A stretch of 64,000 bases of DNA from Bacteroidaceae bacterium (GTDB taxonomy: Bacteria > Bacteroidota > Bacteroidia > Bacteroidales > Bacteroidaceae). The position numbers and the translations under genes are program-made. The stretch lies in the NCBI GenBank assembly GCA_017520935.1, contig JAFXEF010000043.1, forward strand, positions 1 to 64,000, written 5' to 3'. Within the stretch, counting starts at the first letter, position 1, and every line of letters begins with the position of its first letter. This document shows positions 19,303 through 26,636 of the stretch, in pieces. The notes beneath the pieces are model-generated. The model was given only the letters and a program-made list of their open reading frames with translations. It was not told the DNA's origin and made no database searches.

Positions 19303-19365
19303 ATGCCCAACGTCGGTCATTACTTATGATCATTTTTATCATTACTTATGCCTGACGTTGGGCAT
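19303..19365. repeat. Inverted repeat in the gap between convergent genes
   Basis: ATGCCCAACGTC (19303-19314) is exactly complementary to GACGTTGGGCAT (19354-19365). Between and beside them ATTACTTATG appears three times, with a fourth near-copy. It may stop transcription from both sides, although it has no T-run. The rest of 19282-19518 shows nothing else. Confidence 0.55.
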
Positions 19366-19518
19366 TACTTATGGCTAACTTTGATGTCTACCCAGTCATG
19401 GCAGATATGCCTATCTGAGCATTGGGATCTGTGACCCGAAATAACTGCAGAGGTTATTAACCCATGACCTTACAGCCACCGGACAGCATACACCAATGAG
19501 ACATAGAGCGATTGCCTG

Positions 19519-20415
19519 TCAGCGCTTATCCTTTGGCTTCACGCAATATTCATTGAACACGATGCCGGCTACGATGAGTGCGAGGCCGATATAGGTGGTG
19601 GGGACGATGGGCTCACCTAAAATGGTGGATACGAAGAAGAGGGAAAGGAAGGGCGAAAGATAGCAGAGCTGATTGATGAGGGCAGGATTGGTGGTCTTGC
19701 GTATGGCCAAGCCAAAGCAGATGAAGGGGATACCCATCTCGAAAGCTCCCACATACATTCCCGAGAGGATACCAGGCAACGTATTCAGGTCTGCACCGAC
19801 GACCAAAGCACCCAGCACCAAGTATACACTACCGAAAAGGAAACTCATGAAGCAAGCCACAGTAGCATCGGTCTTCTCCTTATTGCGATTGTTCACCATC
19901 CAATAGGTAGCCCAGAGGAGAGCACTCATCACGCCCAATGCCAATCCGACAGGCGGGATGCCAGCACCCGAAATCTGCTTGCCACCAGCAGAGATGATGA
20001 TGAGTCCCCCCAAGGAGATGAGCATGCCTATATACTTCTTTGCAGGAATAGGCTGCTTGGTAAACACAGCCAAGAGCACCACAAGCAGCACGGGCCAGAT
20101 ATAGTTGACGGGCTGAGCTATCTGTGCGGGCAGTAGGTCATACGATTTAAAGAGAACCAGATAATAGGCTACAGGATTGAGCAGGCCGAGAAGAGCAAAA
20201 TAGCCCCACATACGGGTTGAGAGAGCTCTCACCTCGTGCCATCGACGCTGCACAGTGAGTACAACGGCAAATATCAGGAGCGATGTGATGCTGGCCACAA
20301 GCAACATCTCGAAATGGGTAAGGTAGGTAAGCGCTACCTTGAATGCGGTGGCTACGGTAGACCAGCTGAGCACAGCAGCGATGGCCAGCGCAATGGCTTT
20401 ATTGTTTTCTTTCAT
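19519..20415 (-). CDS. EamA/DMT-family permease
   Basis: 298 residues of mostly hydrophobic sequence giving about ten membrane helices in two EamA halves. The first half opens with AIALAIAAVLSWSTVATAFKVAL, the second with GLALGVMSALLWATYWM; both carry the helix-1 pattern of this family. It is an inner-membrane transporter of small molecules; the substrate is unknown. It starts 11 bases after the stop of the 1354-residue gene on the same strand, so they are likely co-transcribed. The 3' end faces the C10 protease. Confidence 0.9.
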   Translation of the reverse strand: MKENNKAIALAIAAVLSWSTVATAFKVALTYLTHFEMLLVASITSLLIFAVVLTVQRRWHEVRALSTRMWGYFALLGLLNPVAYYLVLFKSYDLLPAQIAQPVNYIWPVLLVVLLAVFTKQPIPAKKYIGMLISLGGLIIISAGGKQISGAGIPPVGLALGVMSALLWATYWMVNNRNKEKTDATVACFMSFLFGSVYLVLGALVVGADLNTLPGILSGMYVGAFEMGIPFICFGLAIRKTTNPALINQLCYLSPFLSLFFVSTILGEPIVPTTYIGLALIVAGIVFNEYCVKPKDKR

Positions 20416-20426
20416 TTATAAGAATA

Positions 20427-23400
20427 TTATAGATCACCTCCTATCACCTTCTTCTTTCCACCAACAAGGTACATGCCCCTGTCAAGTCCCTGCAAAGCCA
20501 GACGCACAGGCTGTGCCATGCGCAGGCGCACTCCTTGAAGCGAATACACATCGACGAGAACATCCTGCTGCGGTGTCTCTATGGCATCCTCCACATGGGT
20601 ATTCTTCTTCAACAAACGAACATTGTCGATATACAGCAGCGTATTGTTGGCAGCACCTACACTGGCCGAAGTGGCAAAGCCAAGGCTGATCTCCACCTCA
20701 CCCTGCTCAGTGAGAGTGAAGTCATAAGGGATAAGTTCCCATGATGCATTCTCCGAGGGATAGCGGTAATCCGTGGTTCCCGCATACTTGATACCAGTGT
20801 AAGAGGTATTGGTATTGCCCGAGGCCACCACACGGCTGCCATCGTTGCTCTGTTGGTTGGTACACTCGTAGCGCATGTCGATGAGCAGGCGGTAGTCACC
20901 GGCAGGAAGGGTCACCGACTGCACAATGCGGTTGATACCCGAGGTCCATGAGTTGAGCACCGTGAGGCAGCGCACGCCACAGCTGTCGTCCATCAGCGGA
21001 CGGGCACACTGGGCTGCATAGTTGCCCACATTGGAGGGACTCACGCAATACATCGTGGTGCTATAGGGCATGGAGTACATGCGGGCATAGTTTGAGCCTC
21101 CGCTAAACGAAGCCTTGGCCGCCCATCCCACCACGGGGAGCACATTGGGGAATCTGGAATCTTTTGCTTTCACCGCGTTCACATAGCAAGGGTTATAGAC
21201 CGTGCTGCCCAAGGTGACGTTGCCACTCGCATTACCATAGGTGGCATCGTCCTCAAAACTGGCATTGGTCAGCATTCCAGCGGTGATATCGGTATAACCC
21301 TCATTAAAATTTACGCTATCATCCTCGGGGAAGGATGCCTCCTCTACCTTAAGAGTAGTACCCTCGACGCTCACCCTGACAGTGCCGCTGAAGGTAAAGG
21401 CACCTGTAGCCACGGTATCGCCCGATACGATGCTCACCGTAACCTCGGCAGGTTGCTTGCCTGTGGTGGCAAGGTAGGCAGCGCATGAGTCGGCGGGGTC
21501 CTGCAGTGCGGTGAGTCCATCACCGTTGACAAACACACGCAACGTCTCGCTCACCGAGTGGTTGATCTCGGCAACGAACTCGGCGGCAGACTTGCTATCG
21601 GCGATAGAGGTCAGCGAGCCAAACACTGGAGCACCCAGCGGACAAGCCACCTCGGTAAGGGTACACTTGCGGTCGCTCACGAAGTTGGAGAGCAGGAGGT
21701 AATATGCTCCGTCGGGGTCGGGAGCGATGACACCGTTCCAACCCTCGGGCACGCGGTCGGTAAGCACCTGGAGCGCCTCGCTCATGGCCTGCGTAGTGGC
21801 AGCATCCACATTACTATAGTAGATGATATGGCGGCGGTCTACCACCTCACCTGCCCTGAAGCTGCGACTCTCTGCCGAGTAGGAGGGGTAGAGCTTGGCC
21901 GTATGGATGGAGTTATTGAGCGAGCGGTCGCCAAAGGCCATGCTACGGGCACTCTTCGAAACGATACCTAATTCATTGTCTACGTTGACCCACGGAGTTT
22001 GCCAGGTCGTGAGTGACGAACCATCGAGTTGCTGATGAGCAACACTGGATTCCCTTCCTTGGGAGGGGTTAGGGGAGGTCTCTCTATACATCGTACGCTT
22101 CTCCTTCATCATAGGATCCACGCTGATGGCCATCAGGCCACCCTGCTCGCGAGTGATGGTGCCACCGGCATTGCCACGTACATAGTCGAGGTAGATGACG
22201 GCATTGCCCGGTGTGGAATAGATGGCAAAGCGGTTGTTGAGGGTGGCATCGTTGGTGTTGAGCTCACCATTCATGGTGTAGCTGTTGCCGCGCAGGTCGT
22301 AAATGCCACTCACCACGGGTGTTGCATTGGTGCCCTTGCCGCTCACGGAATACCAACCGAGGAAGTTACCCGTGTTATTGGCACGATAGGGCACGATGAT
22401 CTTGTTCTTGTCGGGACTGTTGGCTGCAATGTATCCCGTGTAGCTCTTCAGTCCGGTGCTCCAGGAGAAGCAGGTGAAGCGGTCATCCGTGGCGGCACGC
22501 ACGATATTCTGTGTACCGAATATCTTGGCATCGGCATAGCGGGCATTGAAGTCGCTCCACACAGTGGCCGTGAGGTCGGCAGTGGAGAGTGTCTCGTGCA
22601 TCAGCCAAGTCATCATCACGCGGTGAGCCTCCACACCCATACGGCGGGCACCCACATCGGCATTGAGCAGCCATGAGCCATCGGCAGTGGTCTGCTGACG
22701 CGCCTTGATATACTTATAGGCCATATTCTCAAGCATCAGCGCATTAGGGTCGCGCAAGAAGCAGGCCATCGTAGAGTACGAGGTGATCTGGTCAAAGAGG
22801 AAGAGGCTCCAGTCATTGCCGTTGGGCATGGCCAGTTCGCCATCGGCCAGGGCCAGCCAGTTGAGCACCTCGTCCATCACCTCCTGATTGTTGTGCATCA
22901 GGGCATTGGTCTTCCACTTCTCGGTACCTGTGGTGCCCAACTGAAACATCTTGAGCGCCAAGGCAGCCTCGCCCAATTCCTGCATCACCACGTTCTGGTA
23001 GCTGGTGTGAAAGAGATTATGGTTCTGCAAGGTATAGTCGTCGTAGAGGTTCTTTCCCTTATAGAGGTCGGCCACAGTGGTGTTGTCATAGTCGGGGTCT
23101 ATCACGGTGCGGTCGGTAGCATCAGCATAGTGCGAATAGCTGTTGATGGCAAACTCGCGGAGGCGAGCAAACCACTTGGGTGCCAACTCGTCATCGGGGA
23201 AGAGTCCCAAGGCTGCTGCCAACACATCGGCCTCCCAACCGTTCTCCTCGGCCTTGGAGTCAGAGACATAGCCTGTGGGGATAGAGCGCTCCAGCTCGTA
23301 GTTACATTCGGCCTTGAGCAGCGCATAGATATATCCCTTCTGTGCCTCGGTGAGCCTGTCCCACTGGAAGTAAGCCGAGTAGGCTACCGACATGGCCCAG

Positions 23401-24491
23401 AGCGATGACTCCCACGTGTAGTCGTTCTTGCCCGTTGAGCCCCAGTAGTTGTTACCCTTGCACACCTTGAGGCGGTTGGCCTTGTGGGTAGAGTAGGCAA
23501 ACACGAGCGACTGCATGGCCATATCCTCAATCTCTGTCCAGGTCACGCCCTCGGGCAGGGTCACCTTGTCCTTGCCATACTTCACTAAGAAGGCACATAT
23601 CATCGACAGGTCGGCATTGGGACGCACACCACGCTCATCGTTGGCCATGGTGTTCTCACCACGGAAGCAGCCACACACCTCACCCAAACTGTTGGGTGCC
23701 GAGCAGGGCTGGAAGTCGTTCTTCATCCAGAGGCTGAAGTTGGCCAGCATCTGCAGGATATCGTCTTTCATCTCAGCCTCGGGAACAAAGTCATGGGTGA
23801 TGACACCCTCGGTAGGACTTGCTATGTCGGTCTCGTCGGGTTGCTCAGGCTCCACATAGTCGTCAGAAAGCTCATACAGGCGTATATTGTCCATCATCAC
23901 GCAGCTGCCGCCCGAAAGCCAGTCCACCTTGACGGCAATCTTCACATCACCTACCGAGGCTATCGAGAACACTACCTCGGTCGTCTTCCACGGAGCCGTA
24001 GCAAAGAAGCCCGCACTACCCTGCACGAAACTTTCTGTCACAGCCGCCTTACCTGCCGACAGGGTGAGCGATGACGTAGCACTATTGACATAGCCCGTAC
24101 GATGACTCATGGCCAGGCGATAATTGCCGGCAGGGAGATTCTTGATAGTCTGGGCTACGGTAGTGGTGCCGGCTGACCATCCCATACGGAGATAATAGGC
24201 CGCCTCACCATCGGCGACCGTAGTCACCAATCCGAAGTCATTGTCGGCATAGCAGTCGGCCTTAACCAACAGCTGTGTCACTGCCGTGCCACTTACCGTC
24301 CATCCCGTAGGATTGGCCAGTGTCCATCCGCGCCGTCCATCGGCACTATTTGTCACTTCGGTAAGCCCCGCCACGGCATCAGCCTCAAACGATGGATTCT
24401 GCACATAGACTTGCGTAACGTCTCTCTCATCGGCAGCTACGGCACCTATTGCCGTGAATAGCGCTACCAAACACAGATAAATGTTTTTCAT
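20427..24491 (-). CDS. Unassigned secreted protein with helical toroid-like core between jelly-roll modules
   Basis: I start at MKNIYLCL (24491), which gives a good signal peptide ending GAVAA; the frame is open 45 bases further but would bury the signal. 1354 residues. About 20-220: jelly-roll module (VQNPSFEAD...CVMMDNIRLYEL). About 235-640: alpha-helical region rich in Trp and Tyr (NDYTWESSLWAMSVAYS, NGWEADVLAAALGLF, NHNLFHTSYQNVVMQELGEAA, GVEAHRVMMTWLMHE). About 640-1080: beta-rich region. About 1090-1300: a second jelly-roll (LTNASFEDD...LLYIDNVRLLKK). End: VDVYSLQGVRL...GMYLVGGKKKV, sorting-like. The helical-plus-sandwich layout recalls polysaccharide lyases and some glycosidases, but I recognise no family signature. 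An in-frame repeat insert lies near residues 803-813. EamA permease follows 11 bases on. Confidence 0.75.
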   Translation of the reverse strand: MKNIYLCLVALFTAIGAVAADERDVTQVYVQNPSFEADAVAGLTEVTNSADGRRGWTLANPTGWTVSGTAVTQLLVKADCYADNDFGLVTTVADGEAAYYLRMGWSAGTTTVAQTIKNLPAGNYRLAMSHRTGYVNSATSSLTLSAGKAAVTESFVQGSAGFFATAPWKTTEVVFSIASVGDVKIAVKVDWLSGGSCVMMDNIRLYELSDDYVEPEQPDETDIASPTEGVITHDFVPEAEMKDDILQMLANFSLWMKNDFQPCSAPNSLGEVCGCFRGENTMANDERGVRPNADLSMICAFLVKYGKDKVTLPEGVTWTEIEDMAMQSLVFAYSTHKANRLKVCKGNNYWGSTGKNDYTWESSLWAMSVAYSAYFQWDRLTEAQKGYIYALLKAECNYELERSIPTGYVSDSKAEENGWEADVLAAALGLFPDDELAPKWFARLREFAINSYSHYADATDRTVIDPDYDNTTVADLYKGKNLYDDYTLQNHNLFHTSYQNVVMQELGEAALALKMFQLGTTGTEKWKTNALMHNNQEVMDEVLNWLALADGELAMPNGNDWSLFLFDQITSYSTMACFLRDPNALMLENMAYKYIKARQQTTADGSWLLNADVGARRMGVEAHRVMMTWLMHETLSTADLTATVWSDFNARYADAKIFGTQNIVRAATDDRFTCFSWSTGLKSYTGYIAANSPDKNKIIVPYRANNTGNFLGWYSVSGKGTNATPVVSGIYDLRGNSYTMNGELNTNDATLNNRFAIYSTPGNAVIYLDYVRGNAGGTITREQGGLMAISVDPMMKEKRTMYRETSPNPSQGRESSVAHQQLDGSSLTTWQTPWVNVDNELGIVSKSARSMAFGDRSLNNSIHTAKLYPSYSAESRSFRAGEVVDRRHIIYYSNVDAATTQAMSEALQVLTDRVPEGWNGVIAPDPDGAYYLLLSNFVSDRKCTLTEVACPLGAPVFGSLTSIADSKSAAEFVAEINHSVSETLRVFVNGDGLTALQDPADSCAAYLATTGKQPAEVTVSIVSGDTVATGAFTFSGTVRVSVEGTTLKVEEASFPEDDSVNFNEGYTDITAGMLTNASFEDDATYGNASGNVTLGSTVYNPCYVNAVKAKDSRFPNVLPVVGWAAKASFSGGSNYARMYSMPYSTTMYCVSPSNVGNYAAQCARPLMDDSCGVRCLTVLNSWTSGINRIVQSVTLPAGDYRLLIDMRYECTNQQSNDGSRVVASGNTNTSYTGIKYAGTTDYRYPSENASWELIPYDFTLTEQGEVEISLGFATSASVGAANNTLLYIDNVRLLKKNTHVEDAIETPQQDVLVDVYSLQGVRLRMAQPVRLALQGLDRGMYLVGGKKKVIGGDL
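22050..22085 (-). repeat. Short dispersed-type repeat inserted in frame
   Basis: On the minus strand the bases read as C-rich GAGACCTCCCCTAACCCCTC then CCAAGGAAGGGA, encoding ETSPNPSQGRE. The sequence is unlike the surrounding gene. From memory, CCCTAACCCCTCCC-type strings recur in intergenic spacers of Bacteroidales genomes. The frame stays open across it. Confidence 0.6.
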
Positions 24492-24520
24492 ATATTCCAA
24501 AAACTTATAAGCTACATAAT

Positions 24521-24555
24521 CCAAACAAGTCCACACCGGAACCGATGTGGACTTG
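24521..24555 (-). terminator. Hairpin after tRNA-Arg
   Basis: Plus-strand arms CAAGTCCACA (24526-24535) and TGTGGACTTG (24546-24555) form a 10-bp stem. On the minus strand it begins 6 bases past the tRNA and is followed by TTTGG. It separates the tRNA from the 1354-residue gene, or allows partial read-through since the U-tract is short. Confidence 0.65.
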
Positions 24556-24560
24556 TCAAG

Positions 24561-24634
24561 TGATCCCGGTGGGATTCAAACCCACGACCTTCAGAACCGG
24601 AATCTGACGCTCTATTCAGCTAAGCTACGGAACC
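24561..24634 (-). tRNA. tRNA-Arg (CCG anticodon)
   Basis: Minus strand: acceptor GGTTCCG/CGGGATC with two G-T pairs, D arm from GCTT to GAGC, anticodon stem TCAGA/TCTGA around TTCCGGT (anticodon CCG), T stem GTGGG/CCCAC with TTTGAAT loop, discriminator A. CCA is not encoded. It reads CGG codons. Confidence 0.95.
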
Positions 24635-24645
24635 ATTTCGAGGTG

Positions 24646-24675
24646 CAAAGATATAAATTATTTGACAATTGACAA
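24646..24675 (-). promoter_or_regulatory. Promoter of tRNA-Arg using a TTGACAA repeat
   Basis: Minus strand TATCTTTG (24646-24653) lies 12 bases before the tRNA. A TTG at 24673-24675, inside the heptamer array, is exactly 19 bp upstream of it, the normal -33 distance. Confidence 0.6.
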
Positions 24676-24689
24676 TTGACAATTGACAA
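24662..24689. repeat. TTGACAA heptamer, four tandem copies
   Basis: Four perfect 7-bp copies from 24662 to 24689. Each overlap is ATTG/CAAT-rich and therefore offers a TTG on both strands. It lies between tRNA-Arg (minus) and asnA (plus). Confidence 0.9.
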
Positions 24690-24748
24690 TTATTGCAACA
24701 AGACCATGATTTTTGCGATATCACATGCCTCATCTGACAAAAATAAGC

Positions 24749-24756
24749 TATCTTTG
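24749..24756 (+). promoter_or_regulatory. -7 box of asnA
   Basis: TATCTTTG, 30 bases before the asnA ATG. The nearest TTTG upstream (24712-24715) is 33 bp away, so no standard -33 element is present. Confidence 0.5.
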
Positions 24757-24786
24757 CTGATTGTATAGCAAAAACGAAACAAAAAG

Positions 24787-25824
24787 ATGAGTTACTTGAT
24801 AAAGCCCGAAGGCTACAAGCCTGTTTTAGACCTTAAGCAGACAGAGTTGGCCATCAAACAGATAAAGGAATTCTTCCAGCAGAACCTCTCCACGGAGTTA
24901 CGCCTAAGGCGTGTCACCGCGCCCCTCTTTGTATTGCAGGGACTGGGTATCAATGACGACCTCAACGGTGTAGAGCGTGCCGTGACATTCCCCATCAAGG
25001 ACTTGAAGGATGCCCGCGCCGAGGTGGTGCACTCCCTTGCCAAATGGAAACGACTGACACTCGCCGAATATGGCATACCCCAAGGATATGGCATCTACAC
25101 CGACATGAATGCCATACGCGCCGATGAGGAGCTGGGCAACCTGCACTCGCTCTACGTAGACCAGTGGGACTGGGAGCGTGTCATCGGCGAGGAGAACCGC
25201 AATGTGGAGTTCCTGAAGAGAATCGTGGAGCGCATCTACGCGGCCATGCTCCGCACCGAATACATGGTGTATGAGATGTACCCTGCACTGAAGCCCTCGC
25301 TGGCCGAGGAGATACACTTCATACACGCCGAGGAGCTGATGCAGCTGTACCCCACCCTTACACCTAAGGAACGCGAGCACGCCATAGCCAAGAAGTACGG
25401 TGCCGTATTCATCATCGGCATAGGCGGCAAGCTGAGCAATGGGGAGCCACACGACAACCGTGCCCCCGACTATGACGACTGGTCTACCCCGAACAGCGAC
25501 GGTTACAATGGTCTGAACGGCGACATCATCGTATGGAACGAACTGTTAGGACGCTCCTTCGAACTATCATCGATGGGTATCCGCGTCAACAAGGAGGTGA
25601 TGCAGGAGCAACTACGCCTCACAGGCAAGGAAGACCGCTCATCACTCTACTTCCATCAGCGCATTCTGAGCGACAGCCTGCCCCTCTGCATCGGTGGCGG
25701 TATAGGTCAGTCGCGCCTGTGTATGCTGTTCCTGAAGAAGGCCCATATCGGAGAGATCCAATCGAGCATCTGGCCGGAAGAGATGAGGACAGAGTGTAAG
25801 GCAACAGGAATACCACTGATTTGA
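24787..25824 (+). CDS. asnA: Aspartate-ammonia ligase (asparagine synthetase A)
   Basis: Makes asparagine from aspartate, ammonia and ATP in the cytoplasm. 345 residues, slightly over the usual 330. Family stretches are easy to see: VTAPLFV near the start, GVERAVTFPIKD, VVHSLAKWKR, GIYTDMNAIR, LHSLYVDQWDWE, and near the end GGGIGQSRLCMLFL, the class II synthetase ATP-site motif. The start MSYLIKPEGY is typical for Bacteroidetes members. ung follows after 52 bases without an obvious promoter, so they may share a transcript. Confidence 0.97.
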   Translation: MSYLIKPEGYKPVLDLKQTELAIKQIKEFFQQNLSTELRLRRVTAPLFVLQGLGINDDLNGVERAVTFPIKDLKDARAEVVHSLAKWKRLTLAEYGIPQGYGIYTDMNAIRADEELGNLHSLYVDQWDWERVIGEENRNVEFLKRIVERIYAAMLRTEYMVYEMYPALKPSLAEEIHFIHAEELMQLYPTLTPKEREHAIAKKYGAVFIIGIGGKLSNGEPHDNRAPDYDDWSTPNSDGYNGLNGDIIVWNELLGRSFELSSMGIRVNKEVMQEQLRLTGKEDRSSLYFHQRILSDSLPLCIGGGIGQSRLCMLFLKKAHIGEIQSSIWPEEMRTECKATGIPLI

Positions 25825-25876
25825 GTTTTTTAGTTTGCAGACCGACATAGCATACAAACTCATAAACTAAACCATT

Positions 25877-26539
25877 ATGGATGTACGCATAGAAGAGAGC
25901 TGGAAGCAGCGATTGGCAGGCGAGTTTGAAAAGGAGTATTTCGTGAAGCTCACCGAGTTTGTTCGTGCCGAGTATACGCGCACGACTATCTATCCGCCTG
26001 CACGGCTTATCTTCAATGCCTTCGACCACTGCCCCTTCAATGAGGTCAAGGTAGTCATCATCGGCCAAGACCCCTATCACGGTCCAGGACAGGCCCACGG
26101 ACTCTGCTTCTCGGTAGCCGAGGGAGTACCCAATCCGCCATCACTGCAGAACATTTTCAAGGAGATACAGAGCGATCTGGGCAAACCGCTCCCCCCGAAC
26201 GGAGACCTCACGCGCTGGGCCAATCAGGGCGTGCTACTACTCAATGCCACACTTACCGTACAGGCTCATCAAGCCGGCTCGCACCAACGCCGTGGCTGGG
26301 AGGAGTTTACCGATGCGGCCATACGCACCCTGGCCGAGGAGCGCGAGCACTTAGTATTCATTCTCTGGGGAGCCTACGCACAAAAGAAGGGTGCCTTCAT
26401 AGATCGGAACAAGCACCTGGTACTCACTTCGGCACACCCCTCTCCCCTATCGGCCTACAACGGGTTCTTCGGCAACAGACATTTCAGCCGTGCCAATGAG
26501 TATCTCACGGCACATGGGGTTACGCCGATAGAATGGTAG
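25877..26539 (+). CDS. ung: Uracil-DNA glycosylase, family 1
   Basis: Removes uracil from DNA as the first step of base-excision repair. 220 residues, the family norm. The water-activating loop GQDPYHGPGQAHG contains Asp65, and the C-terminal HPSPLSAYNGFFG carries the catalytic His and DNA-intercalation loop. SVAEGVPNPPSLQNIF is also conserved. It converges on lptD across 97 bases (26540-26636), where I see only purine-rich and T-rich stretches. Confidence 0.98.
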   Translation: MDVRIEESWKQRLAGEFEKEYFVKLTEFVRAEYTRTTIYPPARLIFNAFDHCPFNEVKVVIIGQDPYHGPGQAHGLCFSVAEGVPNPPSLQNIFKEIQSDLGKPLPPNGDLTRWANQGVLLLNATLTVQAHQAGSHQRRGWEEFTDAAIRTLAEEREHLVFILWGAYAQKKGAFIDRNKHLVLTSAHPSPLSAYNGFFGNRHFSRANEYLTAHGVTPIEW

Positions 26540-26636
26540 AGTTTTGAGGGAAGAAGGAAAAGGGAAGAGGGGAACTTCTCTATGTACACCTGTCAGGACG
26601 ACAAACTTTTCATTCTTAACTTTTAACTTTTCACTT

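Noticed and set aside
24492..24536. Longer N-terminus for the 1354-residue protein
   Set aside because: The extra residues would precede a standard signal peptide and run into the terminator hairpin of tRNA-Arg.
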